The notes under the pieces were generated by a model. That model ran no database searches, was not told where the DNA came from, and worked only from the letters and a program-made list of their open reading frames with translations. The translations under genes were made by a program, and so were the position numbers. Shown here piece by piece: positions 9,219-17,300 of a stretch of DNA of 64,000 bases. Numbering within the stretch: position 1 is the stretch's first letter; every line of letters begins with the position of its first letter. The stretch comes from Antarctobacter albus (GTDB taxonomy: Bacteria > Pseudomonadota > Alphaproteobacteria > Rhodobacterales > Rhodobacteraceae): contig NZ_FMZI01000006.1 in assembly GCF_900101505.1 (NCBI RefSeq), positions 62,001 to 126,000 on the forward strand. The letters run 5' to 3'.

Positions 9219-9624
9219 CTCTTTTCCCCTCATCCGCGCCGGTCAACCGGGCGTTGTCGTTCGTGCCCCCGTCGGGGCGGTCCGCCTTGGCCCGCTCAGG
9301 GCCTGTTCCGGACTGCGGTCCGGAACCCTGTCTCGCCTGGACCTCTTTCGCCGTCCGCAGCATCACGTTGATGCCCGCGGCGATGCCCAGCAATGCAAAC
9401 ACCACCATCAGCAACGGCTTGGTGCCCAAGAGAACGTCGAGCCCGTATCCGATCCCGAACCCGATCCCCAGACCGGCAACCATTTCCGTCACCATCCGCC
9501 AGGCGATATTGGCCTGCGAGTAGTGTTCTTCCTGATGGGCCTTCTCCACTTTGCGTCCCGCCTTGTAGGCGTTCAGCTTGGCGTCCAGGTCATCCAGCTT
9601 TCGCTTGGGGTCAGGGTCGCTCAC
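9208..9624 (-). CDS. atpI: ATP synthase accessory protein AtpI
   Basis: A 138-residue protein with a charged N-terminus ([19 protein letters not shown]), two membrane helices (about residues 48-70 and 74-92, with [13 protein letters not shown] between glycine-rich faces) and a hydrophilic tail. AtpI proteins help c-ring assembly or Mg2+ supply. I choose GTG 9624 because family members start at this point and because a promoter (-10 at 9656-9661) would place the upstream ATG 9654 ahead of the transcript start. First gene of the F0 operon. Confidence 0.85.
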   Translation of the reverse strand: MSDPDPKRKLDDLDAKLNAYKAGRKVEKAHQEEHYSQANIAWRMVTEMVAGLGIGFGIGYGLDVLLGTKPLLMVVFALLGIAAGINVMLRTAKEVQARQGSGPQSGTGPERAKADRPDGGTNDNARLTGADEGKRDGD

Positions 9625-9943
9625 GGTGCAGATGGCTCCGGTCAGGGTTGGCATGGTGCTAAGCTGGGGGGCGCATCGAGTCAACACGCATGGCGAGCCG
9701 AATATGGGCGCCTCAAGATACTGTAATTAAATGACTATTTCAGAGGCGCCAAGGCAGAGGTCATTCCGCCGCAGCCCGTTTGGGCGCCAACCATGCTGCA
9801 ATTGCAAATTCAACTTAGCGGTTGAGTTTTCCACGGGACCCGCCCAAACCGGCCTAAACCGCTCAGGATCGCCCCATGTTCGCCCGCCCCTTCCATTGCC
9901 GCCGACAAACGCCCGCGGCCACCGCTCTCCGCGCCAGGACAAG
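9625..9943. other. Intergenic region between divergent atpI and arsR-type gene
   Basis: 319 bp without a supported gene. It holds the atp promoter (9656-9684), a perfect 8-bp inverted repeat GGCGCCTC (9707-9714) / GAGGCGCC (9743-9750) flanking 28 bp of AT-rich DNA, and a weaker repeat AGCGGTT/AACCGCT nearer the regulator gene. The AT-rich segment may contain promoter elements for either direction. Confidence 0.5.
9656..9684 (-). promoter_or_regulatory. Probable promoter of the atpIBEXF operon
   Basis: On the minus strand TTGACT (9684-9679) is followed after 17 bp by TAGCAC (9661-9656), about 31 bp ahead of the chosen GTG start of atpI. The -35 is near consensus, the -10 weak. Confidence 0.5.
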
Positions 9944-10285
9944 ATGAGCGACCGGCTCGACACCGTCTTTGCCGCGCTCGCCGATCCGACGCGCCGCCGC
10001 ATCCTGTCGATGCTGCTGGAGGACGACATGGCGGTGACCGATGTCGCCCACCCGTTCGAGATGTCGCTGGCCGCGATATCCAAGCACCTCGTCATCCTGA
10101 CCCGCGCGGGCCTTATCAGCCAGGAAAAGCGCGGTCGCGTGAAATGGTGCAAGCTGGAACCCGACGCCCTGCGCGAAGCCAGCATCTGGATGCAGGCCTT
10201 TGGGCAGTTCGACCAGTTCGACCTCGACGGCTTTGAACGCTTCCTTGAACAGGAACTGGCCCCCGCGCCCGAGGACAAGCCCTGA
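9944..10285 (+). CDS. ArsR-family winged-helix transcriptional regulator
   Basis: A 113-residue winged-helix protein. DPTRRRILSMLLEDDMAVTD and the recognition-helix region SLAAISKHLVILTRAGLI (about residues 15-62) match ArsR/SmtB-type repressors, followed by a wing RGRVKWCKLEP. It has a single cysteine (in VKWCKL), so it lacks the metal-site and persulfide-sensing Cys pairs; it belongs with ArsR proteins of unknown signal that often pair with SRPBCC-type proteins. No such partner is adjacent. Start ATG 9944 follows CAGGACAAG. It is not a good candidate for reading the ATTC-N8-GAAT operators in this window. Confidence 0.85.
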   Translation: MSDRLDTVFAALADPTRRRILSMLLEDDMAVTDVAHPFEMSLAAISKHLVILTRAGLISQEKRGRVKWCKLEPDALREASIWMQAFGQFDQFDLDGFERFLEQELAPAPEDKP

Positions 10286-10306
10286 GGCCGCCACAGCCGG
10301 GGCATC

Positions 10307-11212
10307 TCAGGCCGCAGTCACTTCCTCGGGCTTTTCTTCGTCCTTGAGCAACAGGAGCAGCGACAAGGCAGTCAGCGCGACCCCCGGCAGGACCATCGCC
10401 GTCGGCACGCCCCGCCCCAGCACCAGCTCCCACAGGATCACGCAGGACGGCACGATGTAGGTGTAGGCCATGACCTTGGCTGCCGGCAGCCGCAGGGTCG
10501 CGTAGCGCAGGATCAGGAAGGTCACGCCCGTCGCCGCCAGCGAGACGTAGAGGATCGTCCACCAGACGATCATCGGCAATGCGGCCCAGTCCATCGCCAT
10601 CAGGCCCGGCCCCGCCCAGATGCACAGGATCACCGACCCGGCTGTCAGGATACCCGCGTTGAAGGCGATGCCGGATTCCCCGCGGCTCAGCTTGCGCAGC
10701 ATCGGCGCGTAGAGGGCATGCGCCACGCAGCCCCAGAAATAGATCGCCTCGCCGCGCCCGACCTCGAATCGCATCAAGGCCGCCAGGTCGGCATCGAAGA
10801 TCACCCAGAGCGCGCCGACCCCGCCCACGACGATGGCCAGCGCCATGCGGGCCGTGGTGACCTGGCGCACGACCATGTAGCCAAAGACCGCCGTCAGCGC
10901 CGGGTTCAGGGTAAAGACCGCCGCCATGCTGACCGGGGCCGCCGTCTTGAGCCCCTCGAACATGGTGACGAAATAGATGACGAAGAGTCCGGCTAGGACA
11001 AAGTACCGCCAGGGCGCATCAAAGACCGCGCGCGTCACCTTGCCCGTCGCCAGCGCCCAGCCCCAGAGCACCGCCCCCGCCAGCAGGAAACGCACCGCGT
11101 TCAGCACCTCGGGTTCGATGAAGGGGGCCGCCATCGCACCCAGCGAAAAAGATCCCGAAACCAGCATGGCAAAGCCCAGCATGGCCAGGTGCCCGCGCCC
11201 TGCCTCGCTCAT
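10307..11212 (-). CDS. DMT/EamA-family transporter
   Basis: A 301-residue membrane protein with ten predicted helices in two EamA repeats (first repeat about residues 10-135, with FIEPEVLNAVRFLLAGAVLW; second about 150-285) and a short acidic cytoplasmic tail. DMT proteins of this type export amino acids or other small metabolites. Its start overlaps the stop of the LysR gene by 4 bp (ATGA), so the two are one transcript; such LysR/EamA pairs commonly have the regulator controlling the exporter. The substrate is unknown. Confidence 0.88.
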   Translation of the reverse strand: MSEAGRGHLAMLGFAMLVSGSFSLGAMAAPFIEPEVLNAVRFLLAGAVLWGWALATGKVTRAVFDAPWRYFVLAGLFVIYFVTMFEGLKTAAPVSMAAVFTLNPALTAVFGYMVVRQVTTARMALAIVVGGVGALWVIFDADLAALMRFEVGRGEAIYFWGCVAHALYAPMLRKLSRGESGIAFNAGILTAGSVILCIWAGPGLMAMDWAALPMIVWWTILYVSLAATGVTFLILRYATLRLPAAKVMAYTYIVPSCVILWELVLGRGVPTAMVLPGVALTALSLLLLLKDEEKPEEVTAA

Positions 11213-12090
11213 CGGGCCGAACCTTCGCCCGCGAAGGCCTTAAGATGCGACAGGAAGGCCTGGACCTTGGCGGTCCGGTGCAGATCCACATGGGTCACCA
11301 GCCAGAGCGGCGAGGCCCAGTCCTCGCGCGGGGGCATGACCTGCACCAGCTCCGGGCGCATCGCGGCCTCCCGCGCGCCCATGAAGCCGATCCCCGCACC
11401 CTCGGCCACCGCGGCCTCCAGCACCCGGGAATCGGTACTGCGAAAGACGACGTGGTCCGCCGGCACATGCCCGCGCAGCCAGCGCGCAAAAGGCGCGCGG
11501 CTTTCGGGATCGTCGTGGGAGACGAAGAAATGATCCTTAAGGTCGCCTTCGCCCTCGGGCATCCCGTGCTTCGTGATGTAGTCGCGATGCGCATAAAGGG
11601 CGATGTCCTGGCGGGCAAAGCTTTGCACCACATTGTCCGGTTCCTGCGGGGCAGGACCGGCGCGCAGCGCCACATGCGCCTCACCGTATTCCAGCCGGAA
11701 CACCCGGTCGTCTGTCAGAAAACGCACGATCACGTCCGGGTATTGCGCGCGGAAACTGGTCAGCGCCGGGACCAGTAGCGGTGCGAAGGCCACCAGGGAC
11801 GTGACCAGAAGGTCACCCGCCACCTCGTTGCCGCGCCCCTTTATCCGGCCCTCCAGCTGCTGCAACTGGTCGTCGGTGGTCTGCGCCACGCGCATCAGGT
11901 CATGGCCCGCCTCGGTCGCCGTATAGCCACGCGCATGTCGCTGGAACAGCTTGACACCCAGCCTCCCCTCCAGTGCGTCGATATGACGGATCACCGTCGC
12001 GTGGTGCACGCCCAGCACCTCTGCGGCGCCGCTGACCGTTCCCAGCCGGGCGACCTGGTAGGCCGTGCGGATCTCATCCCAGTTGTCCAT
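11209..12090 (-). CDS. LysR-family transcriptional regulator
   Basis: A 293-residue LysR regulator: N-terminal winged helix-turn-helix (about residues 4-62, with TVSGAAEVLGVHHATVIRHI) and a two-lobe effector domain. ATG 12090 is chosen because GAGGGGCAG precedes it; the in-frame ATG at 12117 lacks a site and adds nine non-conserved residues. It is followed with 4-bp overlap by an EamA transporter and is divergent from the azoreductase gene 126 bp away, so the shared intergenic region is the likely operator for both directions. Confidence 0.92.
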   Translation of the reverse strand: MDNWDEIRTAYQVARLGTVSGAAEVLGVHHATVIRHIDALEGRLGVKLFQRHARGYTATEAGHDLMRVAQTTDDQLQQLEGRIKGRGNEVAGDLLVTSLVAFAPLLVPALTSFRAQYPDVIVRFLTDDRVFRLEYGEAHVALRAGPAPQEPDNVVQSFARQDIALYAHRDYITKHGMPEGEGDLKDHFFVSHDDPESRAPFARWLRGHVPADHVVFRSTDSRVLEAAVAEGAGIGFMGAREAAMRPELVQVMPPREDWASPLWLVTHVDLHRTAKVQAFLSHLKAFAGEGSAR

Positions 12091-12216
12091 CTGCCCCTCG
12101 CTTGGCCACCTGCGCATATGCGCACACCATTTGCGCTTGATGCGATATTGCGTTCAGAAATGCAATGATCAAGTTGTGGTCCATCGAATGCATCATTCCT
12201 GGAAAGGACCCGACTG

Positions 12217-12798
12217 ATGACCAACACCGTTCTCCGCATCGACGCCTCTGCCCGTGGCACCGATTCCGTCAGCCGCCAGCTTGCCGACGAGGTGATCTCG
12301 CGCCTGAACCCCGCCACCGTCGTTTCGCGCGACCTGGCAGAAACCGTGCCCCAGATCGACACCCGCTGGCTGGAAGCCAACGGCACCCCCGAGGCCGAGC
12401 GCACCCCTGATCAGCGCGCCCGCCTGGCCCTGTCCGACGCACTGATCGAGGAACTGCGCGCCGCCGACACGCTGGTGATCGCGCTGCCGATCTACAACTT
12501 CGGCGTGCCCTCCGGCTTCAAGGCCTGGTTCGACCAGATTGCCCGCGCCGGCATCGCGTTCCGCTACACCGAAGAAGGCCCCGAGGGCCTGATGAAGGGC
12601 AAGCGCGCCATCATCACCGTCGCCTCGGGCGGCACCGAGGTCGACGGCCCGATCGACTTTGCCACCCCCTGGCTGCGTCACGTCCTGGGCTTCATCGGCA
12701 TCACCGACATCCAGGTGGTGCGGTCGGACCGCCAGATGATCGACGCCGAAGCGTCGAAGGCCCGCGCGGCGGACGACCTGGCGCATCTGGCCGCCTGA
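12217..12798 (+). CDS. azoR: FMN-dependent NADH-azoreductase
   Basis: A 193-residue flavodoxin-fold quinone/azo reductase. Seen: N-terminal VLRIDASARGTDSVSRQLAD (FMN phosphate-binding SxxxxxSxS type), LPIYNFGVPSGFKAWFDQI around residues 91-109 and TVASGGTE near 141. Family members are homodimers that reduce quinones and azo compounds with two electrons, protecting against quinone and thiol stress. The gene is divergent from the LysR regulator, which is the plausible controller. A hairpin follows the stop. Confidence 0.92.
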   Translation: MTNTVLRIDASARGTDSVSRQLADEVISRLNPATVVSRDLAETVPQIDTRWLEANGTPEAERTPDQRARLALSDALIEELRAADTLVIALPIYNFGVPSGFKAWFDQIARAGIAFRYTEEGPEGLMKGKRAIITVASGGTEVDGPIDFATPWLRHVLGFIGITDIQVVRSDRQMIDAEASKARAADDLAHLAA

Positions 12799-12807
12799 TC
12801 CAACCAT

Positions 12808-12838
12808 CCGGGCGGCCCCCACGGGGCTGCCCGGATTT
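12808..12838 (+). terminator. Hairpin after azoR
   Basis: Stem ATCCGGGCGGCCCC / GGGGCTGCCCGGAT (one G-T pair) with loop CAC, 10 bp past the azoR stop, followed by TTG only. Likely terminator, though the T-run is poor. Confidence 0.6.
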
Positions 12839-12871
12839 GACCCGATGCGCCGACCTGCCTAACCTGAAGGC

Positions 12872-13348
12872 ATGGGCGTCATCCAGAACAGCGAAACCCG
12901 GTTCGAGGCCAGCATTCGGAGCTGGCTGGCCGGGTTTCTTCTGTCCGTCTTCGGCGTGCTCTTCACGGCGCTCGGCGTCACCGCCCTGGGGGCCGGAGAG
13001 GCACAAGGCGGCATCTTAGTGGCCGTGGGCCTGGGCATGATCGGGCTGGGCGTCTGGCTGCTGTCCCGCCGCACGCATATCCTCCTTGATCGCGAAACGG
13101 GCACGGCCACAATCCGTTTTGCCAGGCTTTTCGGCAGGCGCGACCTTACCCTACCGCTGGCCTCCATCACCCGGGCACAGGTCCTGCGCCGACGCACATC
13201 CGGCAACCGCCTCTACAAGCTGGTCCTGCAGGTGTCAGGGGGCGAACACTCCGGCACCCATTCGCTGACAGGCGGCTACAGCTCCGGCGGATGGCGCAAG
13301 GGCCGCATGGCCCGCGCCATCAACGCCTGGCTGGGGGTCGAGGACTGA
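12872..13348 (+). CDS. Small membrane protein, function unknown
   Basis: A 158-residue protein that I do not recognise. It has two hydrophobic helices (about residues 18-40 and 46-66, the second being GGILVAVGLGMIGLGVWLL), then a soluble C-terminal part beginning RRTHILLDRETGTATIRFARLF. The predicted beta-rich stretch after two helices resembles PH-like membrane proteins, but this is only a topology impression. It lies between azoR and ffh on the plus strand with its own short upstream gap, and the ffh promoter follows just after its stop. Confidence 0.7.
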   Translation: MGVIQNSETRFEASIRSWLAGFLLSVFGVLFTALGVTALGAGEAQGGILVAVGLGMIGLGVWLLSRRTHILLDRETGTATIRFARLFGRRDLTLPLASITRAQVLRRRTSGNRLYKLVLQVSGGEHSGTHSLTGGYSSGGWRKGRMARAINAWLGVED

Positions 13349-13362
13349 CAAGACCGCGGGCC

Positions 13363-13392
13363 TTGACTCGCAGCCAACCTCCTCTCTATATG
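13363..13392 (+). promoter_or_regulatory. Probable ffh promoter and long leader
   Basis: TTGACT (13363-13368), 17 bp, then CTATAT/TATATG (13386-13392). A start near 13398 gives a leader of about 170 nt before the ffh ATG. The leader contains CCGT...ACGG enclosing GCGC-GTT-GCGC (about 13455-13483) and other GC pairing. I looked for the SRP 4.5S RNA tetraloop signature here and did not find it. Confidence 0.55.
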
Positions 13393-13570
13393 CACCCAAC
13401 CTCCGGGAGTCCTCTGGCCTTCCGGTCCCTTGGGCTATGCCCGGGATCGCCCTCCGTCAGCGCGTTGCGCCCACGGGGGCTCTCGCGCTTTGACCCATCC
13501 GATTGTGATGCACGCCGCGCGCCCTTACCTTGAGTGGCGCAATACGAAGGAAAAGGAGGCCCTGCGCCCC

Positions 13571-15073
13571 ATGTTCGAAAATCTCTCCGAACGCCTCGGC
13601 GGCGTCTTCGACCGTCTGACCAAGCAGGGCGCCCTGTCCGAGGATGACGTCCGCACCGCCCTCCGCGAAGTTCGCGTGGCCCTGCTCGAGGCCGACGTTT
13701 CGCTGCCCGTGGCACGCCAGTTCATCAAGGCCGTCGAAAAGAAGGCGACCGGCGCTGCTGTCACCAAGTCCGTCACCCCCGGTCAGCAGGTCGTCAAGAT
13801 CGTCCATGACGAGCTGATCGCCGTCCTGGCCGGCGAAGATGGCGACCCCGGCAAGCTGCGCATCGACAGCCCGCCCGCGCCGATCCTGATGGTCGGCCTG
13901 CAGGGCGGCGGCAAGACCACGACCACCGCGAAACTGGCCAAGCGCCTCAAGGAGCGCGACGGCAAGAAGGTCCTGATGGCCTCGCTTGACGTCAACCGCC
14001 CGGCGGCGATGGAACAGCTGGCCATCCTCGGCCAGCAGATCGGCGTCGACACCCTGCCCATCGTCAAGGGCGAGGACCCGGTGGCGATTGCCAAACGCGC
14101 CAAGACCCAGGCGGGCCTCGGCGGCTACGATGTCTACATGCTGGACACCGCCGGGCGCCTTTCCATCGACGAAGAGCTGATGGCCCAGGTCGAGGCGGTG
14201 CGCGACGTCGCCAACCCGCGCGAGACCATCCTTGTCGTCGACGGCCTGACCGGCCAGGACGCTGTGCACACCGCCGAGAATTTCGACAGCCGCATCGGCA
14301 TCACCGGCGTCGTGCTGACCCGGATGGACGGCGACGGCCGTGGTGGTGCGGCGCTCTCGATGCGCGCCGTGACCGGCAAGCCGATCAAGTTCGTCGGCCT
14401 TGGCGAAAAGATGGACGCGCTCGAAACCTTCGAGCCGGACCGCGTCGCGGGCCGCATCCTGGGCATGGGCGACATCGTCGCGCTGGTGGAAAAGGCGCAA
14501 CAGACGCTCGAGGCCGAACAGGCCGAGCGCATGATGAAGCGCTTCCAGAAAGGTCAGTTCAACATGAACGACCTCAAGATGCAGCTCGACCAGATGATCA
14601 AGATGGGCGGCATGGAGGGCATGATGTCCATGATGCCCGGCATGGGCAAGATGGCCAAGCAGATGGACGGCGCGGGCATCGACGACAAGATGCTGCGCCA
14701 GCAGATCGCGCTCATCAACTCGATGACGAAAAAGGAACGCGCCAACCCGCAGATCCTGCAGGCCAGCCGCAAGAAACGCATCGCGGCGGGCGCGGGCATG
14801 GAGGTCGCCGACCTCAACAAGCTGCTGAAAATGCAGCGCCAGATGTCCGACATGATGAAGAAGATGGGCAAGATGGGCAAAGGCGGCATGCTGAAACAGG
14901 CGATGCGCGGCATGTTCGGCGGCAAGGGAGGCCTTCCCCCGGAAATGGCGCAGGGCATGGATCCCAAGGCGCTGGAGGCCGCGGCCAAGCAGATGGGAGC
15001 CAAGGGCGGCATGCCCGGCCTCGGCGGCGGCGCCCTGCCCCCCGGCCTCTCCGGTTTCGGCAAGAAGAAGTAA
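13571..15073 (+). CDS. ffh: Signal recognition particle protein Ffh
   Basis: A 500-residue SRP54 GTPase that brings nascent membrane proteins to FtsY and the translocon. Domains: N domain (about 1-95), G domain with P-loop GLQGGGKTTTTAKLA at about 109-123, DTAGR, and the closing GMGDIV, then a methionine-rich M domain (about 325-480) with runs such as MEGMMSMMPGMGKMAKQM, which bind signal sequences and 4.5S RNA, and a Gly-rich tail. ATG 13571 gives the conserved MFENLSERLG start, after AAAAGGAGG. First gene of the block leading to rpsP-rimM-trmD-rplS. Confidence 0.97.
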   Translation: MFENLSERLGGVFDRLTKQGALSEDDVRTALREVRVALLEADVSLPVARQFIKAVEKKATGAAVTKSVTPGQQVVKIVHDELIAVLAGEDGDPGKLRIDSPPAPILMVGLQGGGKTTTTAKLAKRLKERDGKKVLMASLDVNRPAAMEQLAILGQQIGVDTLPIVKGEDPVAIAKRAKTQAGLGGYDVYMLDTAGRLSIDEELMAQVEAVRDVANPRETILVVDGLTGQDAVHTAENFDSRIGITGVVLTRMDGDGRGGAALSMRAVTGKPIKFVGLGEKMDALETFEPDRVAGRILGMGDIVALVEKAQQTLEAEQAERMMKRFQKGQFNMNDLKMQLDQMIKMGGMEGMMSMMPGMGKMAKQMDGAGIDDKMLRQQIALINSMTKKERANPQILQASRKKRIAAGAGMEVADLNKLLKMQRQMSDMMKKMGKMGKGGMLKQAMRGMFGGKGGLPPEMAQGMDPKALEAAAKQMGAKGGMPGLGGGALPPGLSGFGKKK

Positions 15074-15095
15074 CGAAAGGACAGACCGACACGGC

Positions 15096-15130
15096 GTTTC
15101 TTTGGGCTGAAAATACCTCCCGCCGGAGGC
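15096..15130 (-). repeat. Intergenic hairpin repeat (Rhodobacteraceae type), copy 2
   Basis: Read on the minus strand: GCCTCCGGCGGGAGG, then TATTTTC, then AGCCCAAAGAAAC. Same layout as the copies at 5920, 41251 and 62791. It separates ffh from the acetyltransferase array. Confidence 0.5.
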
Positions 15131-15173
15131 ACCCGCCCTCGCCACAGGAACCGCCGATCACGTTGACTCGCCC

Positions 15174-15707
15174 ATGCCCGCCCCCACGCTGCATACTCCG
15201 CGCCTGACACTGCGCCCCCATGTCGAAAGCGACATGACCCCGTTCTGGGACTTTCACCAGAGCGACCGGGCCGCCTATGTCTGGCGCCCGAAAAGCCTGA
15301 CGCACCAATGGCTCGGCTTCGCGTCGGAGGTCGGCAGTTGGGATCTTCTGGGGCACGGGGGCTGGGGCGTCGACCTCAAGGATGGCCGGGTCATCGGCCA
15401 GGTGGCGATCACCCGCCCCCCGATATTCCCCGAGCGCGAAATCGGCTGGATCTTCTTCGAAGGCTTCGAGGGCAAGGGCTATGCCACCGAGGCCGCCACC
15501 GCCGCGTTGCACTGGGCCTGGGCGCAGGGCTGGTCCACGCTGGTCAGCTACATCCACCCCGACAACACCCGGTCCCGTGCCCTGGCCGAACGGCTGGGCG
15601 CGGTACACGACCCCGACGCGCAACTGCCCGAGGGCGAGACGGCGCAGGAAACGCTGGTCTATCGCCACAGCCCCGACGCGGACGGCAGCCCGGAGGCCTA
15701 CGCATGA
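15174..15707 (+). CDS. GNAT acetyltransferase, array member 1
   Basis: A 177-residue GNAT-fold N-acetyltransferase of the RimJ/RimL type. Family features: N-terminal LHTPRLTLRPHVESDM, a central beta-strand EIGWIFFEGFEGKGYATEA that carries the acetyl-CoA pyrophosphate loop (GKGYA), and a late SYIHPDNTRSRALAERLGA helix. The acceptor is unknown; homologues act on protein N-termini or small molecules. First of five tandem, 4-bp- or 1-bp-overlapping paralogues between ffh and the chorismate mutase gene, hence one transcript. Confidence 0.88.
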   Translation: MPAPTLHTPRLTLRPHVESDMTPFWDFHQSDRAAYVWRPKSLTHQWLGFASEVGSWDLLGHGGWGVDLKDGRVIGQVAITRPPIFPEREIGWIFFEGFEGKGYATEAATAALHWAWAQGWSTLVSYIHPDNTRSRALAERLGAVHDPDAQLPEGETAQETLVYRHSPDADGSPEAYA

Positions 15708-16231
15708 GCCTCACCAATGCCCCCCGCCTGGAAACCGACCGCCTGATCCTGCGCGGCCCCGAAAAACGCGACGCCGAAGCGGTCATCGCCTTCCTGCAGG
15801 ATCCGGTGCGCGCCGACGGTTTTGGCCACATCCCGCAACGGGGCGACGCCTGGCGCTGGTTCACCATGAACGTCGGCCACTGGCACTGGCATGGCTTTGG
15901 CTACTTCGTGATCGAGGTGAAGGACACCGGCGAGGCCGCCGGCATCTCCGGCATCTGGTTCCCGGAATCCTGGCCGGAACCGGAACTGGGCTGGGTCGTT
16001 TTCGACGGGTTCGAAGGCAAGGGCATCGCGCGCGAGGCCGCGGAACGCGCCCGCCGCTGGGCCTATGACGACCTGGGGTTCACCACGCTCACCTCGAACA
16101 TCGTTCCCGGCAACGACAGGTCCAAGGCGCTGGCGCGCCGCCTTGGTGCCGCCTACGAGCGCACCTATCACAACGAGAACATGGGCGAGGACGAACTCTG
16201 GCGCCACCCCGGTCCGGAGGCGCTGGCATGA
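15704..16231 (+). CDS. GNAT acetyltransferase, array member 2
   Basis: A 175-residue RimJ/RimL-type acetyltransferase. N-terminal RLETDRLILRGPEKRDAEAV, CoA loop in LGWVVFDGFEGKGIAREAAE, and a C-terminal SNIVPGNDRSKALARRLGA helix. ATG 15704 overlaps the previous stop by 4 bp (ATGA). It differs from member 1 by several aromatic residues (WRWFTMNVGHWHWHGFGYF) in the central acceptor-side region, which may alter substrate choice. Confidence 0.88.
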   Translation: MSLTNAPRLETDRLILRGPEKRDAEAVIAFLQDPVRADGFGHIPQRGDAWRWFTMNVGHWHWHGFGYFVIEVKDTGEAAGISGIWFPESWPEPELGWVVFDGFEGKGIAREAAERARRWAYDDLGFTTLTSNIVPGNDRSKALARRLGAAYERTYHNENMGEDELWRHPGPEALA

Positions 16232-16734
16232 TCCCTCAGATCACCCTGACCAGCGATCGCCTCACCCTGCGTACGCCGCTGGAAGAGGACTATCCTGTCA
16301 TTTCCGCCTTCATGGCCTCGGACCGCGCGCGTTTTGTCGGCGGGCCGGTGACCGATGAATTCGACCAGTGGCGCGGTTTCCTGTCCGGTTTCGGCCACTG
16401 GGCGCTGCGCGGCTACGGCTTTTTCATGGTTCTGCACGACGGGCAAAAGGTCGGACGCGTGGGCATCGTCAACCATGTCATGTGGGACGAGCCCGAACTG
16501 GGCTGGCACATCTTCGACGGGTTCGAGGGACAGGGCTTTGCCACCGAGGCAGCGGCCCGCATCCGGGACTGGGCCGGCACGGAACGCGGTCTTGGCCCGC
16601 TGATCTCCTACATCCATCCCGACAACGCGCCCTCACGCAGGGTTGCAGAACGGCTGGGCGCGCATTTTGAACGGGATACGGACCTGCTGGGTCATGCCGC
16701 CCAGGTCTGGCGCCACACCGGGGGGCAGGCATGA
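16228..16734 (+). CDS. GNAT acetyltransferase, array member 3
   Basis: A 168-residue RimJ/RimL-type acetyltransferase with LTSDRLTLRTPLEEDYPVIS at the N-terminus, CoA loop in LGWHIFDGFEGQGFATEAAA and SYIHPDNAPSRRVAERLGA near the end. Starts with a 4-bp ATGA overlap on member 2. Of the array it is closest by eye to member 1 in its last third. Confidence 0.88.
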   Translation: MIPQITLTSDRLTLRTPLEEDYPVISAFMASDRARFVGGPVTDEFDQWRGFLSGFGHWALRGYGFFMVLHDGQKVGRVGIVNHVMWDEPELGWHIFDGFEGQGFATEAAARIRDWAGTERGLGPLISYIHPDNAPSRRVAERLGAHFERDTDLLGHAAQVWRHTGGQA

Positions 16735-17300
16735 CCGCGCCCTGCGAACGTCATATCCCGGGACCCGGCGCCCGCGTCGCCGCCCGGTTGGGTGGCCGGC
16801 TGCCGGTGCTCGACACCCGGCGCCTGCAGTTGCGCGGCCCGCGGATCTACGATTTCGACGCCTACGCGACGATCCTCTGTTCCGAGCGCGCGGTCCACAT
16901 GGGCGGCCCGATGACCCGCGAGGGCGCCTGGGCGGATTTCACCAATTACTGCGCCTGCTGGCTGCTGCACGGCTTCGGGCTCTGGACCATCGATGCCAGC
17001 ACCACGCCCTCGGCGGGCTTTGCGCTGATCGGCTACGAATACGAAGACCCCGAGCCCGAGCTTGGCATCTTCCTGACCGCCGAGGCCGAAGGGCAGGGCT
17101 ATGCCACCGAGGCGGTCGAGGCCGTGCGCGCCCATGCCTTCGAGGCGCTGAAGTGGGACAGCATCGTGTCCTATGTCGCCCCCGGGAACGACCGCAGCAT
17201 CGGCCTGATGACCCGGCTTGGCGCCCGTCGCGACGCCGAGGCAGAGGCCGCGCTGACCGATGGCACCCTTGTCTTCCGCCACTACAAGGAGGCCGCCTGA
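16731..17300 (+). CDS. GNAT acetyltransferase, array member 4
   Basis: A 189-residue RimJ/RimL-type acetyltransferase with an N-terminal extension of about 20 residues before the conserved PVLDTRRLQLRGPRIYDFDA. CoA loop in LGIFLTAEAEGQGYATEAVE; C-terminal SYVAPGNDRSIGLMTRLGAR. It lacks the FDGFEG/FEGFEG sequence of members 1-3, having TAEAEG instead, so it is the more divergent copy together with member 5. ATGA overlap with member 3. Confidence 0.87.
   Translation: MTAPCERHIPGPGARVAARLGGRLPVLDTRRLQLRGPRIYDFDAYATILCSERAVHMGGPMTREGAWADFTNYCACWLLHGFGLWTIDASTTPSAGFALIGYEYEDPEPELGIFLTAEAEGQGYATEAVEAVRAHAFEALKWDSIVSYVAPGNDRSIGLMTRLGARRDAEAEAALTDGTLVFRHYKEAA

Noticed and set aside
9944-10285. The ArsR-type regulator as the reader of the ATTC-N8-GAAT operators
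   Set aside because: It has only one cysteine, whereas SqrR/BigR sensors need a Cys pair, and no such operator lies near its own gene.
13393-13570. SRP 4.5S RNA gene in the ffh leader
   Set aside because: The region is GC-rich and foldable, but the conserved tetraloop and asymmetric-bulge signature of SRP RNA is not present on either strand.
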